Counted from the stretch's first letter, positions 21,376 through 31,928 are shown. The stretch is DNA of 64,000 nucleotides from Sphingomonadaceae bacterium (GCA_947375105.1 CANCET010000001.1:1-64000); one strand, 5' to 3'. Numbers and translations: made by a program. The notes: generated from the letters alone by a model not told the origin.

Positions 21376-23853
21376 ATGGGCGAGTCAGGCGTCAGAGTCT
21401 GCGGGCTGCGGTGGCTAATTGCCATGTCGGCGGCCTTTTCCAGCCTTGGCGGCAATGTCGTTCGGGCCGCACCGGTGCCTGCAGATCCGGTCGTGACATG
21501 CCGCGCGCCAGATCAGGGTGCAAAAGCGGCAAGCGCCGCACGGACACCGACCTCCGCGGTATTGCCCGGGGCAGGGGATGATCCTCTCGGCGCAGTGGCA
21601 AATTCGGTCGAAGCCATGCTTGCGGGCAGTGCAGACCAGGTCGCCGCTGCCGATAGTGCGATCGCGCTGGTGCAATCCGCGTCCACGTCCGCGCCTGTGG
21701 ATGCGGATCCTGCCCGAAGCACGCCCGGATCGCTCGCCGCCTTCTGTCTGGCGGCGGGTGAGGCTTATCGGCTTGGGAAGAACGGCAGCCTCTATCAGGC
21801 GAAACAGCTGCTCGCGGTAAGCTATCGCCTTTCGCAAGCCGAAGGGCGCGGGGATCTGGCTGCACTGGCGGCCTACCGCCTCGGGCTGCTGAACCTCGGC
21901 GGCTATGCGGCGGGCACGCGCGGCATGCGGCGGGCGGCGTTGCGCAGCCCATTGCCGCCTCCTGAACTCGGCACAGAAGCAGGCGCAGACTGCTTCGGCA
22001 TGAACCGGCAGAGTGCAATGGCCCCCGGTGCCGCTTACCTGACAGTCGGCGCGCTGGTATGCGCGATCAGCAGTGCGCGCAGCGCCGGGGCCTATGAAAC
22101 GGATGCAAAGGCCAGCCTGCGCCTTGCGCGCTACTGGCTCGAACATGGCCGCCGTACGCCTGGCGAACTCGCCCTGTCGCAGGAGCGGTCGGCGCGGATT
22201 GCCCTCGATGGGCTGAATAGCGCCGGTCGCGTGCGCGATACGGCGCAACGCCTTGATCTGATGGGGCGGCTGGCCGATGTCGCGATCGATGCCGGGGCTG
22301 ATTTCGCGGCCAGTGATCCTCGTCTGGACGAGGCTGCGCGCGCGATGGCGGCGAGTGCGGCGGACCCTGGGCAGCAATCGCAATCTGCGGCGCTGCGCGC
22401 ACGGTTGGCGCTGGCCCGGGGCGACCGCGATGCAGCGCGCCGGCTGCTTGGCGAGGCGATCTTTCTCGAAAGCCAGAGCGGTTTGCCGATGCGCCTGCCC
22501 GATTGGTTTCTGCTCCTTGCGCAGGCCGATCCGGCGCATCGCAGCGAACACCTGACGGCGGCCTTCCGTGCGCTCAACGCGGTGCGCCCGGCGTTGCCGC
22601 GCTTCGACGCAACAACGGCCGAATCGAATTTCGCCCTGCGCGTCCAGCCAGTTTACGAAGCGCTGCTCGCGGACCGTCTTTCCGCAGACAGCGACCGACC
22701 CGATGATCCGCAGCGCATCGCCGAGGCGCAGGCTCTGATCGAGGAGTACCGCCAGGCCGAGTTGCAAAGCGTCTTCGGCAGCGAATGCGTGGCAGGGCGG
22801 GCGCCGATCCGGCCTTCCGAACTGAAGGCCGGCGAAGTACTGCTTTATCCGGTGCTGCTGCCGGACCGGGTGCTGCTGATCTATGCCGAAGGGGGCAAAG
22901 ATCCCGCTGGAGAGACACCGCGCTATCACCTGCTCCCGGCCAATCGCCGCTATGGCCGCGCGGACGTGATCGGACTGGTCAACAAGATGGCCGATTCGAT
23001 CAGCTATGGCAGCGACAACACGTGGCGCGGCCCCGCGCGCGAACTCTATGACATCCTGATAGCGCCTGTTGCCGCGCGGCTCGATGCGGGCTCGACGCTG
23101 GTGGTCATCCCCGATGGCCCGCTCAGCACCTTGCCGTTCGCGGCGCTGCTTGATGCCCGGGGCAAGTTCCTGATCGAGCAGACCAACCTTGGCGTGGTTC
23201 CCTCGCTCGCCTATTCGCAGCCCGGCGCAGGACTGCGCGGGGCCGATACGGGGGTGGTCGCGGCCTCGCTCGAAAAGGCGGTGAGCCTGCCGGTCGGGAC
23301 ATTCCCCGCGTTATCGGGGACCAGCGACGAGGCGCGCTTTGCCGCCGCGGGGTACAGGCACAGCGCCTTCATCGAAAACTTTCATCGCGCCGACCTTGAG
23401 CGGGCACTGGCGACGCGGCAGACCGATGTGCTGCACCTCGCCACCCACGCCAGCTTCAATGGCCGCTCCGACCGATCCTATATCGTCGCGGATGGAGAGC
23501 AGATCCCCATCACCGAACTGCGCACCCTGATCGCGCGCAACCAGACGCGCGGCGAGCAGCTCGATCTGCTGGTGCTCAGTGCGTGCGAAACCGCCGTGGG
23601 AGACGATCAGGCCAACCTTGGTCTTGCCGGGGCCGCGGTGCAATCAGGCGCTCGCAGCGTGCTGGCATCGCTTTGGCAGGTGAACGACGCGGGCACCGCG
23701 CAGCTGATGAAAGGCTTCTACACCGGGCTGGCCATGGGCAAGAGCAAGGTGGCCGCCCTGCGCGAGGCGCAGCTCGCGCTGATCCGACAGGGAGACGAGC
23801 TCTCCGATCCCGGAATCTGGGCAGCGTTCATCCTGCTGGGAGGATGGCGATGA
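21376..23853 (+). CDS. Exported CHAT-domain (caspase/separase-clan) protein
   Basis: N-terminal signal-like LRWLIAMSAAFSSLGGNVVRA; C-terminal CHAT motifs LHLATHASF (His) and LVLSACETAVGD (Cys), QSGARSVLASLWQVND. Confidence 0.88.
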   Translation: MGESGVRVCGLRWLIAMSAAFSSLGGNVVRAAPVPADPVVTCRAPDQGAKAASAARTPTSAVLPGAGDDPLGAVANSVEAMLAGSADQVAAADSAIALVQSASTSAPVDADPARSTPGSLAAFCLAAGEAYRLGKNGSLYQAKQLLAVSYRLSQAEGRGDLAALAAYRLGLLNLGGYAAGTRGMRRAALRSPLPPPELGTEAGADCFGMNRQSAMAPGAAYLTVGALVCAISSARSAGAYETDAKASLRLARYWLEHGRRTPGELALSQERSARIALDGLNSAGRVRDTAQRLDLMGRLADVAIDAGADFAASDPRLDEAARAMAASAADPGQQSQSAALRARLALARGDRDAARRLLGEAIFLESQSGLPMRLPDWFLLLAQADPAHRSEHLTAAFRALNAVRPALPRFDATTAESNFALRVQPVYEALLADRLSADSDRPDDPQRIAEAQALIEEYRQAELQSVFGSECVAGRAPIRPSELKAGEVLLYPVLLPDRVLLIYAEGGKDPAGETPRYHLLPANRRYGRADVIGLVNKMADSISYGSDNTWRGPARELYDILIAPVAARLDAGSTLVVIPDGPLSTLPFAALLDARGKFLIEQTNLGVVPSLAYSQPGAGLRGADTGVVAASLEKAVSLPVGTFPALSGTSDEARFAAAGYRHSAFIENFHRADLERALATRQTDVLHLATHASFNGRSDRSYIVADGEQIPITELRTLIARNQTRGEQLDLLVLSACETAVGDDQANLGLAGAAVQSGARSVLASLWQVNDAGTAQLMKGFYTGLAMGKSKVAALREAQLALIRQGDELSDPGIWAAFILLGGWR

Positions 23854-25769
23854 AGGGGCGGCTTGCCCTGTCCGTAGCAGCTACGCTCGCCGTGACGCCC
23901 GCAGCGGCGCAACGCACCGCCGTCCCGCCCGATGCTGCGGGCCGTGCGCTGGCCGAGCGAGTTGGACCGGATGCGCAGGCGCTCGCGCAGCCGGCTTTTC
24001 CCTCGCCTCCGCCGGTCATTGCGCCGCTCGCACCGCCGCCGGCTGAACTGGCCGTGCCAGCCGCCGCGCGAGAGGGCGGCATGATGCTGCGCGAAATCGC
24101 CATCGAGGCCGATGCGGCAGACGGCACCGCGTATCCCGCGTCAGGGTGGAAGCCGTCCACCGATGGCGCCAGTGACCTTGCGCTGGTGCATGCGCCCGGC
24201 GCTCCGCTCGATGCTGCATGGATCAGGGCGCAGTTTGCCGCGAACGGCTTGTTCGGCGCCGAGGCCGGGTTCGACCGCATCACCGCGCTGGTCCAGTTGA
24301 TCAATCTTGCGTTCGTCAACAACGGCTTTCCCAACAGCGGCGTGTTGATCGAAGGGATTGCGAGCCCCGGCGTGCTCCGGCTACGGCTGGTTCTGGGCCG
24401 ACTGGCGCCTGCGCCCGGCGCAGTCGATGCGCTTCCGGTCACCTTCCGCGGCGGCCATGCCAAGGGCCTGGATGCCGACTACATCCGGCACCGCCTGCCT
24501 TCGGCGCAAGCCCGTCCGCTTGATATCCGGGCGATCGAGCGTGATTTCCGCCTGCTGTCGGACGATCCTGCGATCCGCACGGTCAACGCGAACCTGCTGC
24601 CCGGCGCGCAGCCGGGGGAGGCATCGCTTGCGCTTGAAATCGATCCGCAGCCACGCGTCGATGTGTTCACCACATATGCCAACAACCGCGCGCCAAGCGT
24701 CGGCGCGCGGCGGCTGGGCGTTGGCGGCTACATCCGCTCGTTGCACCAGCCCGGTGATCTGTTCAGCCTGCAATATGGCACGACGCGGGGCCTCACGGAT
24801 TTCAGCGGTAGTTATGTCGCACCGCTGTTTGCGCCGCACTGGTCGCTCGCGCTGCGCGGCGGGTTCAACAATGCGTCGGTCGTGGATCGCCTACTGGTAG
24901 CGCTCGATATCCGCTCGAAGGAGTATTTCCTCGAAGGGGGCCTCAGCCGCACGCTCGTTGTGCGGCCGCTGATGCCAGGCGGCGAGCCGGGGCAGTGGCA
25001 ACCGGCGGTTTCCGCAGTGGCCGGTGTGGTGATGGCGCACCGCAAGGTCAAAAGCTCGCTGCTCGGCACGCCGTTCTCGTTCAGCCCCGGCTCCCGCGAT
25101 GGCCGCACCGAATACGATGCGCTGCGGCTGACCTTCGATCTCACCCGACGTTCGCTGGGCACCGTGTTCGCCGCTTCACTCACCGCCTCGCAAGGGCTGG
25201 GCGGGACGCGGTCGGTGCCGCCCGGAGCCTTGACCCCCAATCCGTACTTTCAGGCGGTGCAACTGCAGCTGAACTATGCGCGGCGGATCAGTCCGCGATT
25301 GCTCGAACTGCGGCTGCGCTTTGCCGGGCAATGGGCCAGCGGGCTGCTCTATTCGCCCGAACGCTTTTCCATCGGTGGGAGCGATACGGTGCGCGGCTAC
25401 CGGGAAAGCCTGCTGCTGGCCGACGAAGCGGCGGTTGGCTCGATCGAACTGGCGCAGCCGTTCGATCTGGGCGGCCGACGCCGGGGCGTCGGTGCTTTCC
25501 GCTGGGGCGCTTTCACCGCGTCCGCTTTTGCCGACGGCGGGCTGGCGCACAATCGCGTGGCCCCCCAGCCGCTGCCACGGGCGCTGGCCAGCGTAGGCGC
25601 CAGGCTCGCCTGGAGTCCCGCGGAATGGCTTGGCGGCACGGTGACTTTCGGGCAGCCGCTGCGGCAGGTGCTGGCAGCCGGGAACAGGGACCTGCAGGAC
25701 CGCGGCTTCTCGTTCCAGATCTCGATCCATCCGCTCGGCCTGGCCCGGGCGGCTGGGCAGGTTCTTTAA
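23850..25769 (+). CDS. TpsB outer-membrane transporter (ShlB/FhaC/HecB family)
   Basis: POTRA-like repeats, C-terminal beta-barrel with YSPERFSIGGSDTVRGYRE; ATGA overlap with the CHAT gene. Confidence 0.9.
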   Translation: MKGRLALSVAATLAVTPAAAQRTAVPPDAAGRALAERVGPDAQALAQPAFPSPPPVIAPLAPPPAELAVPAAAREGGMMLREIAIEADAADGTAYPASGWKPSTDGASDLALVHAPGAPLDAAWIRAQFAANGLFGAEAGFDRITALVQLINLAFVNNGFPNSGVLIEGIASPGVLRLRLVLGRLAPAPGAVDALPVTFRGGHAKGLDADYIRHRLPSAQARPLDIRAIERDFRLLSDDPAIRTVNANLLPGAQPGEASLALEIDPQPRVDVFTTYANNRAPSVGARRLGVGGYIRSLHQPGDLFSLQYGTTRGLTDFSGSYVAPLFAPHWSLALRGGFNNASVVDRLLVALDIRSKEYFLEGGLSRTLVVRPLMPGGEPGQWQPAVSAVAGVVMAHRKVKSSLLGTPFSFSPGSRDGRTEYDALRLTFDLTRRSLGTVFAASLTASQGLGGTRSVPPGALTPNPYFQAVQLQLNYARRISPRLLELRLRFAGQWASGLLYSPERFSIGGSDTVRGYRESLLLADEAAVGSIELAQPFDLGGRRRGVGAFRWGAFTASAFADGGLAHNRVAPQPLPRALASVGARLAWSPAEWLGGTVTFGQPLRQVLAAGNRDLQDRGFSFQISIHPLGLARAAGQVL

Positions 25770-25772
25770 GTC

Positions 25773-28700
25773 GTGCTCCGGCGCCGATATCTCCTCGCGC
25801 TGCTGGCGGCCGGGGCAACCTGCGGCAGCGGCGCGGCGTTGGCGCAGACGGCCACCACGATCGTTGCCGATGGCGCGGCCAGCGGTCTGTCTGCGGGGAC
25901 AGCGGTTCGCAGCGCAGGCCGGGTCACTACCATCGCGGGCGGGACGCTCGCGGGCACCAACCTGTTCCACAGCTTTGCGACATTCGATCTCGCGTCAGGC
26001 GATACCGCGCGCTGGGCGAGCCCGGTTGCTGATCCGGCGGGTGTGACGGCGGTCATCAACCGCGTTACCGGCGGCACGATCTCCACCATCGACGGGCGGA
26101 TCGACACGACTGGCCTGCCGCACGCAGCGTTCTTCTTCATCAATCCCGCCGGGATCGTGCTGGGCAAGGGCGCACGGGTGGATGTACCGGGTGCCGCGCA
26201 TTTCTCCACTGCCGAGACGCTGCGCTTTGCCGATGGCACCCGCTTTGCCGTGACCACGCCGGGCGGCTCGACGCTGAGCATCGCGCCGCCGTCGCAGTTC
26301 GGCTTTCTGGGCGGGCAGGGCGCAATCACGGTGCTCACCGGTCCCCATGTGCTGGGCACCGGCGGGCTCGATCTGGCGGCGCGCGATATTACGTTCGCAG
26401 GCGCCGGTTTCACAACGCCCTGGCTACGGACCACGGCAGTGGGCGTCAGCGCGCAGATCAGCGCCCTGACGGGTACTCCTGGCGATGCCGTGCAGGGGCG
26501 GATCGCCCTGCGCGGCAGCACGATTGGCGTGGGCTTCGAAGGCGTGCAACTGGCCGGCGGCGTGGTCAGCCTGGCGGACAGCAGCCTTGCCATGCGAACC
26601 GCGGACCGGGTGTCGACCGGAGGGATCGCGCTGTTCGGCCAGCATGTCGCCATCATTGACAGCACGGTGACGGCGATGACCAGTGGCGCTGCCGCATCGG
26701 GTTCCATCCATATCGATGCGCAGGGGTTCAGCCTCGACAATGCCAGCCTCATCACGCGTTCGCTCAAAGGTGCGAGCGGCGCGGTGGGCGATATCCGAGT
26801 GACAGCGGCACGCCTGAACGTGAGGGACAATGCGCTCGTTTCGACATCGACGACCGGTCCCGGCAAGGCAGGCGACATCACCCTCAGCGCCCAGCACCTG
26901 CTGATCGATGCGGCCACCTTGCGCGCTTCCTCCGATTGCGCGCGCAGCTTGTGCGACGGTCTCGGGCCCGGGGGAACGATCATGCTCACCGCGCCGGACC
27001 TCGTCGTCGATGACAACTCGCTCATCTCCGCCAATGCCTTCGGTGATGCCGATGCGGGCGCGATTGCCATTTCTGGGCGGCATGTGTTCATCGGCAATGG
27101 CAGCACGGTCCGGTCCAACACCGCGCGTGGCGGTGATGCCGGCCAGATCGCGATCGATGCGGCGGCGCTTACACTTTACGGCGCGACCATCGTTTCCGAG
27201 ACCGGCGGAATGGGGCGCGCCGGAACAATCGCGGTCAAGGTTTCGGGTCCTGCCGAACTGCGCGATTCGATCATCGCCTCGACCGCGCTGCGGCGTTCGG
27301 CGGGCAACGCCGGGGCGGTGTCGTTCAAGACCGGCGCGGCAACGCTTTACGCCAGCCAGATCAGTTCGGATGTCCTTGCCGGTTCGCAGGGCAATGCCGG
27401 CACAGTCTCTATCGATGCGGCTGCGCTCCGGCTTGATGGCGGTTCGCTGCTCGGTTCAACGACGCTTGGCGCGGGCAATGGCGGGGCGCTTACCGTCAAC
27501 GTCGGCGGCATGCTGGAACTCTATACCGAATCCGCCATTTCTGCCGATGCGCGGGGGGGCGGGGCTGGCGGCGATGTCGCCATCGCGGCCCGGCGGCTGG
27601 TTGTCGACGATGCGCTGGTTTCGGCTGACAGCTACGGGGCGGGCCGGGCAGGCGCTGTCACCGTCGATGCGGCAAGGCTCGTGATCGTCAACGCCGGCAA
27701 CATCAGTTCGGATGCGCGCGGCCGCGGCGACGGCGGGTCCGTCGCGGTCAATGCCGGCAAGATGGTTGTCGATGGAGCGTTCGTGTCGGCAGATAGCTAT
27801 GCCGGCGGCGCTGGTGGCCGGATCACGGTGACTGCGGATGACCTCCGTCTTGGCAATCAGGGCAAGATCCGCTCAGCGTCCTATGGGCGGGGATCTGCCG
27901 GCTCGATCAGCGTCAATGCAGCACGGCTCATGCTCGGCGGCAACGCCTCCATCAATTCGGATTCGCTGGGTAATGGGGCAGCGGGCGAAGTGCGCGTCGA
28001 AGCTGCAAACCTCAGGCTTGCAGGCGATAGCTACATCACGTCGGACGGGGTGAGCGAAGGCGGCGGCGGCGCGGTCACGGTCAAGGCGACACGGCTCGCG
28101 CTGGTCACCGGCGGGTTCATTGCGGCGGAAACCTACCAGGACGGCGTCAGCGGCGCTGTTGATGTCTCGGCCGAAACGCTCGTGCTCGACAACGGGCACA
28201 TCGCGACGCAGGCCCGACCGGGGTCTTCGGGAGATGCCGGGACGATCCACGTGCAGGCCGGTACAATCACCGCCCGCAACGACAGCTTCATCGCATCCGG
28301 TACGTTCGGTCCCGGAAAAGGGGGCGGCCTCGTCATCGCGGCAGACCGGATTGCCGTGCTCGGCACCAGCTTCTTCGGCACCGATTCAAACAGTGCGGGC
28401 AAGGCCGGCACGATCAATGTCACGGCTGGTCGGCTCGATCTGCTGGGCGGCGGCACGATATCGTCGAACGCGTTCGCCAGCGGTGACGGCGGCGACATCA
28501 ACGTCACGGCGGACCAGCTTGTCCTGCGGCAGGGCGTCATCGCCACCGGAGCGGACCGCGCCGCATCCGGCAATGGCGGGGATATCGTGGTCCATGCCGG
28601 GCGCCTGAGCCTGACGCGGGGGGTGATCTCCTCCGGCAACGAGGGACGGGGCTCGGCGGGCTCGATCGGCATCGACGCAGTGTCCTTCTCCCTCAATGGC

Positions 28701-29498
28701 GGCGCGGTTTCCAGTTTCGCGGCAAGGCGCGCGCGCGATGCAGGCGCGATTACGCTGCGGATCGCGCGCGCGCTTGCGCTCAGCAACGGGGCCGCGATCA
28801 CTGCCTCATCCGCCAATGCCCGCACCAGCGGCAGGATCGACATATCCGCCGCGCAGGTAAATGCTTCCGGCGTCGGCACTGCGATCACCACCTCCAACAC
28901 CTTTGGCGGCATGCCAGGCGTGGCGAAGGGCGGGGCTGGGACGATCACGCTGGGCGCAGGACGTGTGGCGTTTGCGGACGGTGCTGTGCTGGCGAGCAAT
29001 TCGCAGCAGGGGCCCGCGGGCGACATTGCGGTGACCATGCCCGCCACCGGCATTTTCACCCTCGTCGGTGCCAAAGCGCCCGGCATCGTCACTACCTCGT
29101 CCGGGCCTGGCACTGGCGGGCACATCTCGATCACCAGCCCGCTGGCGCTCATCTCCAACGGCGGCAGCATCCTTGCGCAAGGGCAGCTTGGCGGCGCCCT
29201 GCTGGAGCTTGGCTCGCGCTATTTCATCCAGTCAGCTGACCGGGCCAACCGCATCGCGGTCGATGGCGCGATCCGGATCGATAGCAATCTCTATGACGTC
29301 AGCGCCGGCACTTCGCCGCCATCGGTCGATTTTCTCGATGCCGCGAAGGTGCTGCTCGGCCAATGCGCCTCAGCGCGCGCCACGGGTGAGACAAGCCGGA
29401 TCGGGTGGAGCAATACCGGTCCCTATGCGTCCCCTCCGCCGTCAGGTCGCGGGGGCAGGACGTTCAGTGCGTCGGGCCTTCGCGGTCCGGATTGCTAG
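25773..29498 (+). CDS. TpsA-like filamentous hemagglutinin N-terminal domain protein
   Basis: Signal peptide; GGTLAGTNLFHSFATFDL...VINRVTGG...AFFFINPAGIVLGKGARVDVPGA TPS domain; long repetitive beta-helix region. Confidence 0.93.
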   Translation: MLRRRYLLALLAAGATCGSGAALAQTATTIVADGAASGLSAGTAVRSAGRVTTIAGGTLAGTNLFHSFATFDLASGDTARWASPVADPAGVTAVINRVTGGTISTIDGRIDTTGLPHAAFFFINPAGIVLGKGARVDVPGAAHFSTAETLRFADGTRFAVTTPGGSTLSIAPPSQFGFLGGQGAITVLTGPHVLGTGGLDLAARDITFAGAGFTTPWLRTTAVGVSAQISALTGTPGDAVQGRIALRGSTIGVGFEGVQLAGGVVSLADSSLAMRTADRVSTGGIALFGQHVAIIDSTVTAMTSGAAASGSIHIDAQGFSLDNASLITRSLKGASGAVGDIRVTAARLNVRDNALVSTSTTGPGKAGDITLSAQHLLIDAATLRASSDCARSLCDGLGPGGTIMLTAPDLVVDDNSLISANAFGDADAGAIAISGRHVFIGNGSTVRSNTARGGDAGQIAIDAAALTLYGATIVSETGGMGRAGTIAVKVSGPAELRDSIIASTALRRSAGNAGAVSFKTGAATLYASQISSDVLAGSQGNAGTVSIDAAALRLDGGSLLGSTTLGAGNGGALTVNVGGMLELYTESAISADARGGGAGGDVAIAARRLVVDDALVSADSYGAGRAGAVTVDAARLVIVNAGNISSDARGRGDGGSVAVNAGKMVVDGAFVSADSYAGGAGGRITVTADDLRLGNQGKIRSASYGRGSAGSISVNAARLMLGGNASINSDSLGNGAAGEVRVEAANLRLAGDSYITSDGVSEGGGGAVTVKATRLALVTGGFIAAETYQDGVSGAVDVSAETLVLDNGHIATQARPGSSGDAGTIHVQAGTITARNDSFIASGTFGPGKGGGLVIAADRIAVLGTSFFGTDSNSAGKAGTINVTAGRLDLLGGGTISSNAFASGDGGDINVTADQLVLRQGVIATGADRAASGNGGDIVVHAGRLSLTRGVISSGNEGRGSAGSIGIDAVSFSLNGGAVSSFAARRARDAGAITLRIARALALSNGAAITASSANARTSGRIDISAAQVNASGVGTAITTSNTFGGMPGVAKGGAGTITLGAGRVAFADGAVLASNSQQGPAGDIAVTMPATGIFTLVGAKAPGIVTTSSGPGTGGHISITSPLALISNGGSILAQGQLGGALLELGSRYFIQSADRANRIAVDGAIRIDSNLYDVSAGTSPPSVDFLDAAKVLLGQCASARATGETSRIGWSNTGPYASPPPSGRGGRTFSASGLRGPDC

Positions 29499-29507
29499 AG
29501 CGGCCGG

Positions 29508-30569
29508 TCAGGGCGCCGCAGAAAGAAACAGCGCGATTGCGGAGGCCTGCGCGGCGGCGCCGAACTGCCCCGAACCGCCCGGCCAGATGCCGTCGACCGG
29601 ACGTGAACCTTCCGCGCTCAGCAACCACACGGCCTCGCCGTTATGGTGCAACCATTGCAGGATCTCCGCGCGGTCGGGACCGTCGGGCATCGCCTCGACG
29701 AGATGGCCGAGGTGGAACGCGAACACGCCCTTGAACATCGGTCCATCCGCGCCAAGCTGGTCGCTCGGCTCGGTCAGCAGGCCGCCGGGCGTCACCAGTG
29801 TGCGGGTGGCGGCCAGCGCGGTGCGCACCGCGACCGCGCGGTATTGCGGGTCGCCAGTAATCGCGGTCAGGTCGTTGAGCCCGCCGATCAACACGCCCTG
29901 ATTGTAGGTGTAGCGCGGCGCTCCGTTGTTGCGGCACTGCGCCCCCGTTTCACTGATCGCCAGCCCGTCGTTCACCAGCGCGTCCGCCCCGATCATGCCG
30001 GAGGCCTGAAACCAGCCCCAGGTGCGCAGCGCCCACGCGCGATAGGGTTCCTCTCCGGTCGCGAGATAGAGCCGGGTCGAGGCATGGAGCAGCAGTTCGT
30101 TGGTGATCGCGTTCTTGTAGCTGTGCTTCGGGTCCCACCACAGGCCGCCGCCACAATGATCGTCCCACTGCTGGGTAACGATGCGGGCATAAGTTGAGGC
30201 TGCCCAGGCCAGCAGTTCCGGATCATGGCTGACCTGCCACGCATCGACACTGGCGATCACTGCCCAGAGATCATCGTCGTTGAGGTACAGTCCCGCCCGG
30301 TTGCGCACGGCTGCCACAATCTTGCCGGACCAGCGGCTGTCTCCGGTGCGGCGCTGATAATCCAGCATCACGTCGCTGATCGGAAAGCGCTGCCAGTTCT
30401 CGCTCGCCTGCCACCCCGCATCTGTGCCCCAGGTGCGCTCTAGATAGGTCGCGGCGGCGGCGGCGCGGGCGTGCCATTCGGGTTGCTCCGCATGCGCGGG
30501 CGCGGCGCACAGCAGGCATAGCGGCGCTCCAAGTGCTGCCGCCAATCGGGAGAGCTTCGCGCCGCGCAC
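29508..30569 (-). CDS. Glycoside hydrolase family 76-like protein (exported)
   Basis: LYLNDDDLWAVIASVDAW; CGGGLWWDPKHSYKNAITNELLL; YTYNQGVLIGGL, an alpha-1,6-mannanase-like pattern. Confidence 0.8.
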   Translation of the reverse strand: MRGAKLSRLAAALGAPLCLLCAAPAHAEQPEWHARAAAAATYLERTWGTDAGWQASENWQRFPISDVMLDYQRRTGDSRWSGKIVAAVRNRAGLYLNDDDLWAVIASVDAWQVSHDPELLAWAASTYARIVTQQWDDHCGGGLWWDPKHSYKNAITNELLLHASTRLYLATGEEPYRAWALRTWGWFQASGMIGADALVNDGLAISETGAQCRNNGAPRYTYNQGVLIGGLNDLTAITGDPQYRAVAVRTALAATRTLVTPGGLLTEPSDQLGADGPMFKGVFAFHLGHLVEAMPDGPDRAEILQWLHHNGEAVWLLSAEGSRPVDGIWPGGSGQFGAAAQASAIALFLSAAP

Positions 30570-30575
30570 GGGGTG

Positions 30576-31928
30576 CTAGGCCGCATCCCGGCGGCGCAGG
30601 ACCAGCGCGCTTGCCACCATCACGACCATCAGCCCGGCAAAGATCGCCGCCAGTTCGCGATTGTTCCAAACCATCGTCACCAGCGCGAGGCAGGCCATGC
30701 CCAGCGCGAAGGCCGGCGCAAATGGATAGAGCGGCGCGCGGAAGGGGCGGGCCAGTTCCGGCTCGATCCGGCGCAGCCGAAACAGCGCTGCCATCGAGAC
30801 GATGTACATCAGCAGCGCGCCGAATGCGGACAGCGTCACCACGCTGGCGGTCAGCGATTGGCCCGCAATGCTCACGAAGGCATCGCTGTAGATCGCGGCT
30901 ATGCCCACCACGCCGCCCGCCAGCGTGGCGATGTGCGGCGTGTTGAAGCGCGGATGCAGCATTGCGAACACCGCCGGAAGATAGCCCGCCCGCCCCAGCG
31001 CGAAAATCTGCCGGGCATAGCCCATGATGATCCCGTGAAACGAGGCGACCAGTCCGAACAGCCCCAGCCACACCAGCATGTGCAGCCACCCGCTCGATGC
31101 CCCTACCGCGCGCTTCATGGCCTGCGGCAGCGGATCGTTGAGGCTCGATAGCTCGGCCCAGTTGCCCGAACCGCCAGCAAACAGCATGACCCCGAAAGCC
31201 AGCACGGTCAGCGTCAGGATGCCCGAGATATAAGCCATCGGGATCGTCTTGCGTGGCTCCTTCGCTTCCTCCGCCGCCATGGCCACGCCTTCGATGGCGA
31301 GGAAGAACCAGATCGCGAAGGGTAGCGCGGCAAAAATGCCGCCCACCGCCGCTATGCTGAAATGATCCTGCCCGGCCCAGCCGCCTGCGAGGAAGTTCGA
31401 CCAACGAAACGCTGGCAGCACCACGCCCATGAACACGATCAGTTCGCCCACTGCCAGCAGCGTCACCACCACCTCGAAGCTCGCCGCGATGTGCACGCCC
31501 ACGATATTGAGCGCCATGAACACGGCATAGGCCCCCAAGGCCGCATGTTTCGGTTCGAGCGCAGGAAACTGCACATGAAGGTACGCCCCGATGGCCAGCG
31601 AGATCGCTGGGGGCGCGAACAGGAATTCGACCAGCGTGGCAAACCCCGCCACCGCCCCGCCCAGCGGTCCGAACGCGCGCAGACCATAGGCAAAGGGTCC
31701 GCCAGCGTGCGGGATCGCGGTGGTCAGTTCGGTGAACGAGAAGATGAAGGCGATGTACATCGCCGCCACCGCGATGGTCGTGACGAGGAAACCCAGCGTT
31801 CCCGCGCTCGCCCAGCCATAACTCCAGCCGAAGTATTCGCCCGAGATGACAAGGCCCACCGCGATGGCCCAGAGGTGGAAGGGGCCCAAGGTCTTCTTAA
31901 GCTCTCGCTGCTGCAACTGGGGACTCAT
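30576..31928 (-). CDS. eat: Ethanolamine permease (APC family)
   Basis: KKTLGPFHLWAIAVGLVISGEYFGWSYGW...; about 12 TM; linked to eutBC. Confidence 0.9.
   Translation of the reverse strand: MSPQLQQRELKKTLGPFHLWAIAVGLVISGEYFGWSYGWASAGTLGFLVTTIAVAAMYIAFIFSFTELTTAIPHAGGPFAYGLRAFGPLGGAVAGFATLVEFLFAPPAISLAIGAYLHVQFPALEPKHAALGAYAVFMALNIVGVHIAASFEVVVTLLAVGELIVFMGVVLPAFRWSNFLAGGWAGQDHFSIAAVGGIFAALPFAIWFFLAIEGVAMAAEEAKEPRKTIPMAYISGILTLTVLAFGVMLFAGGSGNWAELSSLNDPLPQAMKRAVGASSGWLHMLVWLGLFGLVASFHGIIMGYARQIFALGRAGYLPAVFAMLHPRFNTPHIATLAGGVVGIAAIYSDAFVSIAGQSLTASVVTLSAFGALLMYIVSMAALFRLRRIEPELARPFRAPLYPFAPAFALGMACLALVTMVWNNRELAAIFAGLMVVMVASALVLRRRDAA

Noticed and set aside
29497-29515. CTAGAGC at the TpsA stop as a third copy of the 107-bp repeat
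   Set aside because: Only the first few bases match; no second hairpin follows.
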